Source of the DNA: Verrucomicrobiota bacterium
GTDB taxonomy: Bacteria > Verrucomicrobiota > Verrucomicrobiia > Chthoniobacterales > UBA10450
Assembly: GCA_003217965.1 (NCBI GenBank)
Contig: QHNB01000132.1
Coordinates: forward strand, 1-10,132
Direction of reading: 5' to 3'
DNA length: 10,132 nucleotides
Shown: piece after piece, positions 1-6,153 of the stretch
Layout: every line of letters starts with the position of its first letter
How positions within the stretch are numbered: the first letter of the stretch is position 1
The notes under the pieces: generated by a model
Database searches by the model: none
What the model saw: the letters and a program-made list of their open reading frames with translations, nothing else
What the model was told of the DNA's origin: nothing
Position numbers and translations under genes: made by a program

Positions 1-311
1 CGGCCGATATTGAAGCTAACCCGCGTTTGCTCGAAGCCACACACATCATCGGTATTACGCTGAAAGGACTTGGTTACGCTGTGTTCGCCCGGATCGTGCC
101 GCTGAAAACTGTCGATGATCTAATTGGTGGAAGCGTACGCGTAGCGTGGCGCAACATGCGCCAATATGTTGAATTCGAGCGGAACCGGGCCGGCTCGCAG
201 AAGAGCTGGGAATGGTTTCAATAGTTGGCTGAACAGCTCGAGAGACATGGGACAAGTCGCACCAACCTAGGGACAGGCGCGTATGTCGTGTATCGGGATT
301 GGAAGCCTTAA
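1..311 (+). pseudogene. Broken, left-truncated paralogue of the 500-1009 gene
   Basis: The frame is open from the left edge (first full codon at base 3) and stops at a TAG at 222-224. Similarity to the neighbouring gene does not end there. After the stop the same frame continues LAEQLERH...YRDWKP to a TAA at 309-311, matching LAEQLERY...YRDWKA at the end of the intact copy. The intact copy has TGG (Trp) where this one has TAG, so a single base change explains the break. Over the 65 residues before the stop I count 39 identities with the neighbour (60%). Shared blocks include GLGY, RIVPL, YVEFER, GSQK and EWFQ. The N-terminal half lies outside the window. The truncated form lacks only about 29 C-terminal residues and might still fold, so pseudogene status is likely but not certain. 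Bases 312-499 hold no recognisable gene. Confidence 0.7.
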
Positions 312-499
312 GCGATGAGTCAATGGCTGGTGGCAGAGAGAAGAAATGGGCTCGGCTTCGCCAATTAACAGGAAACGTCAATCGGCCTACTAAAAATGAG
401 AGAACAGGGTAGGAGCGATTGCCTCAATCGCCCGCGGGCGCTTCATGGCGAAAACACCGTTTTGCGTTGCACGTTCGGTCGTTTTGGTATTCTGACGCG

Positions 500-1009
500 G
501 TGGATTTATCCACTGTCGCAAACATCGCCACCGCATTGACGGTGCTTACCGCTGTTATCTTCGGCTTAATCGAAGCTCGTCATCTCCGCCGCGATCGGGA
601 GGAACGAGCCGCGCTCGAAGCGGTTCACGCGATGTTGACGCCAGCCTATATGGAATTCTTTCTTCTCATCCAAACGACGCTTCCCGAGAATGCTTCGCCA
701 GCCGAGGTCGAATCTAAGCCGGATACGCTGAGGGCGGTGCGATCCATCGGGCTCGTTATCGAAGGACTCGGTTACTCTGTTTTCGAGCGCATTGTGCCGC
801 TCCGTATCGTCGACAATCTCGTGGGCGGAAATATTCGCATCATCTGGCGAAAATTGCGGCGTTATGTTGAGTTTGAACGCGAACGCAGCGGATCGCAAAA
901 GACGTTTGAGTGGTTTCAATGGCTTGCTGAACAGCTGGAGCGATATGAGGAAGGCAAGACCAGCCTGCAGATCGGCGCTCACGAAGCTTATCGCGATTGG
1001 AAAGCATAG
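500..1009 (+). CDS. Small membrane-anchored protein of unknown function
   Basis: I do not recognise a characterised family. From a GTG at 500 it encodes 169 residues. Residues about 5-23 (STVANIATALTVLTAVIFGL) form one hydrophobic segment, followed by the charged run EARHLRRDREERAALE. This suggests one membrane helix with a basic cytoplasmic side and a soluble, mostly helical C-terminal domain containing GLGYSVFERIVPL and YVEFERERSGSQK. The overall look recalls bacterial DUF4760-like proteins, but that is a weak impression. The frame extends upstream to a TTG at 419, preceded by AGGAG only 3 bases away. I prefer 500 because the extra 27 residues look unstructured and the membrane segment then sits at the N-terminus; no good ribosome-binding site precedes 500. 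A broken paralogue lies directly upstream, so this is a tandem gene duplication. Confidence 0.6.
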   Translation: MDLSTVANIATALTVLTAVIFGLIEARHLRRDREERAALEAVHAMLTPAYMEFFLLIQTTLPENASPAEVESKPDTLRAVRSIGLVIEGLGYSVFERIVPLRIVDNLVGGNIRIIWRKLRRYVEFERERSGSQKTFEWFQWLAEQLERYEEGKTSLQIGAHEAYRDWKA

Positions 1010-1028
1010 TTTGCTACAGCGATTAAAA

Positions 1029-1054
1029 AGCCGCGGCCAGCGGCCGCGGCTACA
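1029..1054. repeat. REP-like palindrome, single unit (GTAG foot on minus strand)
   Basis: There is a perfect 10-bp inverted repeat, AGCCGCGGCC (1029-1038) and GGCCGCGGCT (1042-1051), with loop AGC. It is followed by ACA, so the minus strand reads TGTAG-CC-hairpin. The unit resembles the two at 3627-3687. On the + strand no T-run follows, so it is not an intrinsic terminator for the upstream gene. On the minus strand the hairpin runs into TTTTT and could stop transcription coming from the right. It sits in the 125-base gap between the hypothetical gene and the aminotransferase gene. Confidence 0.75.
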
Positions 1055-1134
1055 ATCTTGCGTTCACCGCCAGCGGAGAGTCAGATTACGGCTAGGACGT
1101 TTGCGTTCCGCCAGTAAATCAGAGAACATTGCGC

Positions 1135-2550
1135 ATGGCGTTTGATCTGAAGGAAATCATCGCGGCACGGCTGGGTGAAAACTACGAGCTGCATCATCGG
1201 CACGTGAATCGGACGCTCGTCGCGGCGCAGCGCGTAATCGGTTTCGACAAGGTCTACGCCCGAGCGGAAGGCGCTTATCTCTATGACATGGATAACGCCG
1301 CCTATCTCGATTTCCTGAGCGGCTATTCCGTTTTCAACATTGGCCGGAATCATCCGGTGGTGAAGCGGGCCATCCGTGATGTGCTCGATCTCGATCTGCC
1401 GAACATGGTGCAAATGGATTGTTCGCTCCTGAGCGGATTGCTCGCCGAAGCGATCACCAAACGCACCCCGCGGCATCTCGACGCTGTCTTTTTTTGCAAC
1501 TCCGGCACGGAAGCCATGGAAGGAGCGCTGAAATTCGCCCGGGCTGCCACTGGCCGGAAACGGGTCATCTCGCTGGAAAGCGCTTTTCACGGACTCAGCC
1601 TCGGGTCCTTGTCATTGATGGGCTGCGACAGTTTCACCGAGGGTTTCGGTCCTTTAATGGATGAATGGGACACGCGAATTGCACTCGATGACATTGCGTC
1701 GCTCGAGCGCGAACTGGCCAAGCGCGATGTTGCCGCGCTCGTAATCGAACCGGTCCAGGGCAAAGGCTGCAAGTCACCGAGTGACTCGTTTTTCCCGCGC
1801 GCGCAGGAGCTTTGCCATCAGTATGGCACGCTCTTTATTTCCGATGAAGTCCAGTGCGGCCTTGGACGAACAGGAAAAATGTTCGGCTTCCAGCATTGGA
1901 ATCTCGAACCAGACATCATTACGCTGGCGAAAACCTTAAGCGGCGGTTACGTCCCGTGCGGCGCGATCGTGACCCGGCGCGATATTTATCAGAAGACGTT
2001 TAGTCGAATGGATCGTTGCGTGGTTCATTCCACTACATTCGGTCGCAACAACCTCGCCATGGCCTGTGGCCTGGCTGCGCTGGAGGTGATCGATCAGGAA
2101 AATCTGGTCGAACGCGCCGCGAAAATGGGCGCGCAATTGATGGAACGCGTCGATGCCCTGCGCGCCAAACACTCATTTATCAAGGAGGTGCGCGGTAGGG
2201 GTCTGATTATCGGCATCGAATTTCACGAGCCGAGCGAGTTCAAGCTGAAGATGGCCTGGAAATTACTGCACAAAGTCGACAAGGTCCTCTTCGCGCAAAT
2301 GATCGTGACCCAGATGCTAAGCAAGCATCATATCCTGACCCAGGTTGCCGGTCATGCCATGGACGTAGTGAAAATACTACCCCCGCTCATTATTGGTGAA
2401 GGCGAGATTGATCTTTTCGTAAGCGCGCTTGATTCGGTGTTGACCGAGTGCCGCAAATTCCCTGGGCCGATGTGGGAGCTTGGCAATAACTTTGTCCGGG
2501 CTGCCATGGGCTCCAGGCGATCGGCGCAAGCGCCTGTCGTCTCCGCCTAG
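1135..2550 (+). CDS. Class III PLP-dependent aminotransferase
   Basis: This 471-residue protein is a fold-type I, class III aminotransferase (Aminotran_3 family), a soluble PLP enzyme moving an amino group between an amine or amino acid and a 2-oxo acid or aldehyde. Visible signatures are the cofactor-phosphate loop NSGTEAMEGALKFAR (about 122-136), the PLP-nitrogen aspartate D237 in FISDEVQCGLGRTG, and the Schiff-base lysine K266 in LAKTLSGGYVPCGA. The start is ATG 1135; a TTG six bases upstream is also in frame, and neither has a clear ribosome-binding site. The N-terminal LGENYELHHRHVN and the C-terminal QVAGHAMDVVKILPPL and GPMWELG blocks resemble a poorly characterised subfamily often labelled aspartate aminotransferase family, and recall HpnO-type hopanoid aminotransferases from memory. 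Substrate cannot be assigned. No pathway partner is adjacent; transaldolase follows after 84 bases and may be co-transcribed. Confidence 0.93.
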   Translation: MAFDLKEIIAARLGENYELHHRHVNRTLVAAQRVIGFDKVYARAEGAYLYDMDNAAYLDFLSGYSVFNIGRNHPVVKRAIRDVLDLDLPNMVQMDCSLLSGLLAEAITKRTPRHLDAVFFCNSGTEAMEGALKFARAATGRKRVISLESAFHGLSLGSLSLMGCDSFTEGFGPLMDEWDTRIALDDIASLERELAKRDVAALVIEPVQGKGCKSPSDSFFPRAQELCHQYGTLFISDEVQCGLGRTGKMFGFQHWNLEPDIITLAKTLSGGYVPCGAIVTRRDIYQKTFSRMDRCVVHSTTFGRNNLAMACGLAALEVIDQENLVERAAKMGAQLMERVDALRAKHSFIKEVRGRGLIIGIEFHEPSEFKLKMAWKLLHKVDKVLFAQMIVTQMLSKHHILTQVAGHAMDVVKILPPLIIGEGEIDLFVSALDSVLTECRKFPGPMWELGNNFVRAAMGSRRSAQAPVVSA

Positions 2551-2634
2551 TTCGTCACGTCGCAATCACTTCAAAGGATTTGCGTTGAGCCGTTGTCGGG
2601 CTGGCGTAGGTTTTGATTCTGGAGGAATCAACCA

Positions 2635-3630
2635 ATGAGCATTGCCGTCGAGGAACCGAAACAAACAGGAGCTAAGCTGAACCAACTGGAGCAGCTCAAA
2701 AAATTTACCAAAGTCGTCGCCGATACCGGTGATTTCGAATCGATAAAAGCCTTCAAACCGCAGGATGCGACGACCAATCCAAGCCTTATTTTTGCTGCGA
2801 CCCAGAAGCCGCAGTATGTCCATTTGCTGGAAGAAGTCCTGCGGGAACGCAAGAAGTCGGGCCTGACCGGTGCAGCGCAGATTGAAGATATTATCGATCA
2901 TCTGCTCATTCGGTTTGGCTGTGAGATCCTGAAAATTGTGCCTGGCCGCATCTCGACCGAAACGGATGCGCGCTATTCCTTTGACATACAGGGCTCGATT
3001 AAGAAGGCACGCCGTCTTGTTGAATTATATAAGGAACGCGGAATCGGCCGCGAACGGGTGCTGATCAAGATTGCGTCGACCTGGGAGGGCTTTCTCGCGG
3101 CAGAACAGCTTCAAAAGGAGGGGATCCATTGCAATATGACGCTGCTCTTTTCGATGGTACAGGCCGCGCGTGCAGCCGAGGTCAAAGTGCAATTGATCTC
3201 CCCCTTTGTCGGCCGGATTTACGACTGGTACAAAAAAGAAAATAAACGCGACTATCAGCCGGCAGAAGATCCAGGGGTGCAGTCGGTGAAGGAAATTTAT
3301 AGTTACTACAAGAAGCTCGATTACCCGACCGAAGTAATGGGAGCTAGTTTCCGAAATAAAGGTGAGATACTCGAACTGGCCGGTTGTGACCTCCTTACCA
3401 TTAGCCCGGAGCTGATGAAGGAATTAGCTGATTCAAACGAGCCGGTGGAGCGCAAGCTGAGCCCGGAAAAAGGGAAGCTAGCGCAAGTAACGCGTTTGGA
3501 ACTGGACGAGAAAAAGTTTCGGTATCTCCTGAATGAAAATGCAATGGCGACGGAGAAGACAGCGGAAGGAATTCGCAAGTTTGCCGCCGACATTGTGAAG
3601 CTGGAGAAGTTTGTCGCCTCGAAGTTGTAG
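2635..3630 (+). CDS. tal: Transaldolase
   Basis: This is a cytoplasmic pentose-phosphate-pathway enzyme that transfers a dihydroxyacetone unit from sedoheptulose 7-phosphate to glyceraldehyde 3-phosphate. The 331 residues match the long TalB-type family in size. Recognisable blocks are TKVVADTGDFESIKAFKPQDATTNPSL, with the catalytic aspartate D44; KIVPGRISTETDARYSFD near residue 101; and VLIKIASTWEGFLAAEQL, with the Schiff-base lysine K145. NMTLLFS, the ISPFVGRIYDW phosphate-binding region and VMGASFRN follow. The start at ATG 2635 is well supported by GGAGGA at 2621-2626, eight bases upstream, the best-placed ribosome-binding site in the window. The stop codon TAG at 3628-3630 coincides with the GTAG foot of a REP-like element, so the element touches the coding sequence. 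trmL follows 87 bases later. Confidence 0.97.
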   Translation: MSIAVEEPKQTGAKLNQLEQLKKFTKVVADTGDFESIKAFKPQDATTNPSLIFAATQKPQYVHLLEEVLRERKKSGLTGAAQIEDIIDHLLIRFGCEILKIVPGRISTETDARYSFDIQGSIKKARRLVELYKERGIGRERVLIKIASTWEGFLAAEQLQKEGIHCNMTLLFSMVQAARAAEVKVQLISPFVGRIYDWYKKENKRDYQPAEDPGVQSVKEIYSYYKKLDYPTEVMGASFRNKGEILELAGCDLLTISPELMKELADSNEPVERKLSPEKGKLAQVTRLELDEKKFRYLLNENAMATEKTAEGIRKFAADIVKLEKFVASKL

Positions 3631-3715
3631 CCGCGGTCGCTGACCGTGGCCGGGTCGACCTCGAAGTTAGCCGCGGTTGCTGACCGCAGCGTGGCGTCGG
3701 CGACGCCACGCTACA
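3617..3715. repeat. Composite REP/BIME-like element at the end of tal
   Basis: Three hairpin units are present. Unit a is GTAG (3627-3630) plus a hairpin CCGCGGT...ACCGTGG (3631-3649, one G-T pair). Unit b is TTAG (3667-3670) plus GCGGT...ACCGC (3673-3687). Unit c points the other way: an 11-bp perfect stem at 3688-3698 and 3702-3712 with loop GGC, ending in GCTACA (3710-3715). The sequence CCTCGAAGTT occurs at 3617-3626 inside tal and again at 3659-3668, followed both times by nearly the same palindrome. A block of about 42 bases has therefore been tandemly duplicated, carrying the last codons of tal with it. A GGTCGACC palindrome lies at 3653-3660. The element fills almost the whole tal-trmL gap, ending two bases before the trmL ATG, so it lies in the trmL leader. 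Confidence 0.75.
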
Positions 3716-3717
3716 GG

Positions 3718-4164
3718 ATGTTTAATGTTGTTTTAGTTGAGCCGGAGATTCCGCCAAACACCGGTAACGTTGGTCGCCTGTGCCTGGCTACCGGATCGAC
3801 GCTTCATCTTGTCGGACCACTCGGCTTTTCAATCGATCATCGGCAGTTGAGGCGTGCCGGGCTCGATTACTGGGAAGGAGTCAACCTCCGCAAATGGCCC
3901 AGTCTCGAAGCTCTTCAAGCAGCCAATGCTTCAGCACGTTTCTTTTATGCGACGACGAAATCCAGCCGGCCGTATTTTGAGGCAAAGTTCGAGCCGGGCG
4001 ATTTTTTCGTCTTTGGACGAGAAACCAAGGGATTGCCGGAGACTTTGCTCGAGCGGAACAGTGAAAGTTGCCTGACAATTCCGATGGAGGGAACTCGAAG
4101 TCTAAATCTCGCGACTGCGGTGGCGATTATTTTGTTTGAAGCAATGCGCCAACAACGGTGTTGA
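3718..4164 (+). CDS. trmL: tRNA (cytidine(34)-2'-O)-methyltransferase, TrmL/SPOUT family
   Basis: This 148-residue protein methylates the 2'-hydroxyl of the wobble nucleotide (C34 or U34) of tRNA-Leu isoacceptors using S-adenosylmethionine, as known for E. coli TrmL. It opens with NVVLVEPEIPPNTGNVGRLC, the family's N-terminal signature. The SAM-binding trefoil-knot elements follow: FGRETKGLP (about 99-107), then LTIPMEGTRSLNLATAVAIILFEA at the C-terminus, with the conserved asparagine near 130. Length fits the minimal single-domain SPOUT enzymes (E. coli protein about 157). The frame is open back to 3646, but ATG 3718 is chosen because homology begins there and the upstream bases are a repeat element. 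No good ribosome-binding site is visible, since the strong hairpin at 3688-3712 sits where it would be. The next gene begins 18 bases after the stop. Confidence 0.93.
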   Translation: MFNVVLVEPEIPPNTGNVGRLCLATGSTLHLVGPLGFSIDHRQLRRAGLDYWEGVNLRKWPSLEALQAANASARFFYATTKSSRPYFEAKFEPGDFFVFGRETKGLPETLLERNSESCLTIPMEGTRSLNLATAVAIILFEAMRQQRC

Positions 4165-4182
4165 ATAAAGCGAAGAAGGCGA

Positions 4183-5082
4183 TTGTCTATAGAACCCAAG
4201 TCGCCGCCGAGCAGGGCACGGAGCAACCAACCAACACCGGCCGCGCAAAACGGATCTCGTCCTTCGGGCGTCGGCGTAGTCCCCCGTTATTCGAATCGGC
4301 CGGGTCGGGTCAACGGCTATGCAAATTTGCCAGAAACGCGCCGCTACCCTGGTAACCTCGCGCTCCAAAATAACGGCCTAGCGAATCGGGATGGAAATTG
4401 GCGCCTCCGACAATTTGATAATCGCGCATTGGCCAATCAAAACACGAGTGGAATCGTGCGACGGAATTGGCGCCATTTCGACTTAAGCGGAAGGGGCGAC
4501 CCGAATGACGTGCCTCGCGATGCAAGCGGACGGCGCAATAGGAACCTCCCGAATGTCTCCCTTGGCCAAAACACACTTGACGGTCATCGAGGTGATCGCC
4601 TTTTGCGGAATGGCGGTACGACTGTCGCAAATGCGGGGCGAAACCGAGGCGGGAATCCAGTTGTCGCGTTTAATAACGGTGACGCGGTCAGCTTTGCAGA
4701 TGCACGACGGCGTTGTCACGATTTCGGGCGCGGTCACGACCGCGACTGGTGGCATCGGCGTTGCCATACCATCATCCTGATTAGCGGTGGTTTTTGGGCT
4801 TGGGATGCCGGTTGGTGGTATCCGGCCTGGGGTTATGATCCGTCGTATTCCAACTATGCTTACGACGGTCCCGTCTACGGCTATGATGGATTACCCCCGG
4901 ATCAGGTCATCGCCAACGTGCAAAGCGCGCTGCAAGAACTCGGCTATTTTCCTTATGCCGTCGACGGTGTCCTTGGGCCTAGTACTGAGCAGGCGCTCGC
5001 CGATTACCAACGCGATCAAGGGTTATCTATCACGGGAGCGATCGATCGCCCGACGTTGCTTTCGCTCGGGTTCATTTACTAA
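4183..5082 (+). CDS. Low-complexity protein with C-terminal peptidoglycan-binding domain
   Basis: From TTG 4183 this encodes 299 residues. Residues about 10-175 are a low-complexity region rich in Asn, Arg, Gly and Asp (for example NGLANRDGNWRLRQFDNRAL). A short stretch bounded by C178 and C194 follows, then a hydrophobic, Trp/Tyr-rich segment (TIILISGGFWAWDAGWWYPAWGYD, then SYSNYAYDGPVYGYDG). Residues about 240-299 form a peptidoglycan-binding type 1 domain: NVQSALQELGYFPYAVDGVLGPSTEQALADYQRDQGL. Such proteins normally act in the envelope, but no signal peptide is visible. No ATG is available: the same frame closes at the trmL stop (TGA 4162-4164), so the start must be a non-ATG codon or the N-terminus has been lost. 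The domain call is sound; start and intactness are doubtful. Confidence 0.7.
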   Translation: MSIEPKSPPSRARSNQPTPAAQNGSRPSGVGVVPRYSNRPGRVNGYANLPETRRYPGNLALQNNGLANRDGNWRLRQFDNRALANQNTSGIVRRNWRHFDLSGRGDPNDVPRDASGRRNRNLPNVSLGQNTLDGHRGDRLLRNGGTTVANAGRNRGGNPVVAFNNGDAVSFADARRRCHDFGRGHDRDWWHRRCHTIILISGGFWAWDAGWWYPAWGYDPSYSNYAYDGPVYGYDGLPPDQVIANVQSALQELGYFPYAVDGVLGPSTEQALADYQRDQGLSITGAIDRPTLLSLGFIY

Positions 5083-5093
5083 AGGAGGACCAA

Positions 5094-5107
5094 AACGCGG
5101 CCGCGTT
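5094..5107. promoter_or_regulatory. 14-bp perfect palindrome before the ABC ATPase gene
   Basis: AACGCGGCCGCGTT is a perfect palindrome 12 bases after the stop of the preceding gene and 34 bases before the ATPase ATG. It has no loop, so a protein-binding site is possible, but a single copy in a GC-rich genome can also arise by chance. It is preceded by AAAGGAGG (5081-5088), a strong ribosome-binding sequence with no suitable start codon after it. Confidence 0.25.
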
Positions 5108-5141
5108 GCTGGTTTCGCGCTGACGCGATAAGCTCGGCGCA

Positions 5142-5816
5142 ATGCCAACCGGAGAAGATGCGCCTCTGATTGCTCGTAATTTGCGACGTTCGTTTCGGAT
5201 CGGCTCGCGTCGAATCGAGGTTCTTCGTGGCATCTCGATGGAAGTGCGTCATGGCGAGGCGGTGTTTTTGGTCGGCGCTTCCGGCGCGGGAAAAACAACG
5301 CTGCTTTATACTTTGGCTGGCCTGGAACGGCCGGAAGAGGGGACGGTGGAGTTCCGCGGACGTCGCCTTTACAGCGGGAGCTCGCGATCGGAGGCAAAGA
5401 TCCGCAACACGGAGATGGGTTTTGTTTTTCAGGGATATTTTCTGCTGCCGGAGCTAACGGCGCTGGAGAACGTCATGCTCCCGGGGATGATCGGCGGGCG
5501 AGTAAAGAAGTCAGTCGCGGAAGAAAGCTTGCGGGCGGTTGGGCTGAGCGAGCGACTGCAACATTTACCGGCTGAGCTTTCCGGAGGCGAGCAACAGCGA
5601 GTGGCGATTGCGCGGGCGCTTGTAAACGATCCTGAAATTGTATTTGCCGATGAACCGACCGGAAATCTTGATTCAAAGACCGGTGACGCAATCATCGATT
5701 TGTTGCTGTCGCTCGCGCGGGAGAGGAACAAGACTCTGCTGGTCGTGACGCACGACGCGCGTTTAGCTGGACTTGGCGATCGTCAGTTACACATCGTTGA
5801 CGGGCAGCTGGAATAA
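5142..5816 (+). CDS. ABC transporter ATP-binding protein, LolD/MacB type
   Basis: This 224-residue single-domain ABC ATPase would bind and hydrolyse ATP on the cytoplasmic face of an inner-membrane transporter. All nucleotide-binding motifs are intact: Walker A GASGAGKTT (K51), Q-loop Q97 in FVFQ, signature LSGGEQQRVAIARAL (from 146), Walker B IVFADEPTGNLD (D170, E171) and H204 in VTHD. The segment LLPELTALENVMLP after the Q-loop and the TGNLDSKTGD block are typical of the LolD/MacB/FtsE group, and LolD releases lipoproteins from the inner membrane. LolD is a reasonable guess, but no LolC/E permease is adjacent, so another MacB-type substrate is possible. ATG 5142 is the only credible start, because an in-frame TGA lies at 5121-5123. 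It has no Shine-Dalgarno sequence. A 337-base gene-free region follows. Confidence 0.93.
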   Translation: MPTGEDAPLIARNLRRSFRIGSRRIEVLRGISMEVRHGEAVFLVGASGAGKTTLLYTLAGLERPEEGTVEFRGRRLYSGSSRSEAKIRNTEMGFVFQGYFLLPELTALENVMLPGMIGGRVKKSVAEESLRAVGLSERLQHLPAELSGGEQQRVAIARALVNDPEIVFADEPTGNLDSKTGDAIIDLLLSLARERNKTLLVVTHDARLAGLGDRQLHIVDGQLE

Positions 5817-5887
5817 ATGTCTGCGGCTTTTCGTAGCCCCGAAAGCTGATGAGCTCTATCTCGTCCTGCTTTGTGAACGGCGCGGAG

Positions 5888-5909
5888 GCCGTCCCTCCGG
5901 CTGGACGGC
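5888..5909. repeat. GC-rich hairpin
   Basis: GCCGTCC (5888-5894) pairs with GGACGGC (5903-5909) around the loop CTCCGGCT. Flanking GCGCGG and GCGCG sequences make the whole 5879-5912 stretch very GC-rich. No T-run follows, so it is a poor intrinsic terminator. It lacks the GTAG foot of the other repeats here and may belong to a different dispersed family or be a solitary structure. Confidence 0.5.
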
Positions 5910-6032
5910 GCGTTGCAGTTGGCGCCGCGACTCGGAGATCAATGCGGTGAGGCCGCGCACGCCAGCTGCTGGCGTTTGCGATTGTTGATCGGATCGAAAT
6001 GTATGGGCCTGCCTTGCAAGGGTTGGCTTTGT

Positions 6033-6086
6033 TGTAGTGTCCGCTGTCTCAGCGGACTTGATGCGCTGGGGACAGCGCACACTACA
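6033..6086. repeat. Opposed REP-like pair forming a three-way junction
   Basis: An outer stem TGTAGTGT (6033-6040) pairs perfectly with ACACTACA (6079-6086). Inside it are two complete hairpins: CCGCTG (6041-6046), loop TCT, CAGCGG (6050-6055); and GCGCTG (6063-6068), loop GGGA, CAGCGC (6073-6078). Read from either end, both halves begin TGTAGTGT, then C or G, then CGCTGTC, so the element is two near-identical GTAG-hairpin units facing each other. That is the layout of a REP pair (BIME). It lies 68 bases upstream of the aminotransferase GTG. Confidence 0.8.
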
Positions 6087-6153
6087 GTGCCCGGTTCTTT
6101 GGCGGAGCTCGAAATGCTGCTTGAATTGATGGCTTAACCGCGGAGATTTTTTT

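Larger units (their letters stand above)
5817..6153. other. Gene-free region with several inverted repeats
   Basis: No convincing reading frame is present in these 337 bases. It holds a GC-rich hairpin at 5888-5909, a smaller one at 5959-5975 (ACGCCAG, loop CTG, CTGGCGT) and the three-way-junction REP-like element at 6033-6086. The stretch 6146-6153 is a T-run immediately before the GTG of the next gene, with GGAG at 6142-6145 as a likely ribosome-binding site. No clear promoter can be picked out by eye, although a promoter for the downstream aminotransferase gene is expected here. Confidence 0.6.

Noticed and set aside
1029..1051. Intrinsic terminator for the upstream + strand gene
   Set aside because: No T-run follows on the + strand; the T-run occurs only on the minus strand, where no gene is seen. 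The REP-like reading explains the sequence better.
1081..1590. A 169-codon open frame on the minus strand overlapping the start of the aminotransferase gene
   Set aside because: It lies antisense to a gene with clear motifs and its translation shows no recognisable domain; it is a shadow of codon bias.
3617..3715. CRISPR array, because palindromic repeats recur
   Set aside because: The units are adjacent or inverted, with no regular unique spacers, and no cas genes are present.
4162..4182. trmL and the peptidoglycan-binding gene share one frame, separated by a single TGA, suggesting readthrough or a fusion
   Set aside because: TrmL already ends at its normal length, the two functions are unrelated, and nothing around the TGA suggests programmed readthrough.
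5773..5988. Short + strand open frame bridging the end of the ABC ATPase gene and the gap
   Set aside because: It starts inside the ATPase gene in another frame, crosses GC-rich inverted repeats and shows no recognisable features.
5817..6153. tRNA or other known structured RNA in the gene-free stretch
   Set aside because: The cloverleaf-like fold at 6033-6086 lacks a TψC-loop sequence, anticodon arm and acceptor geometry, and is too short for a tRNA; no riboswitch signature was recognised.
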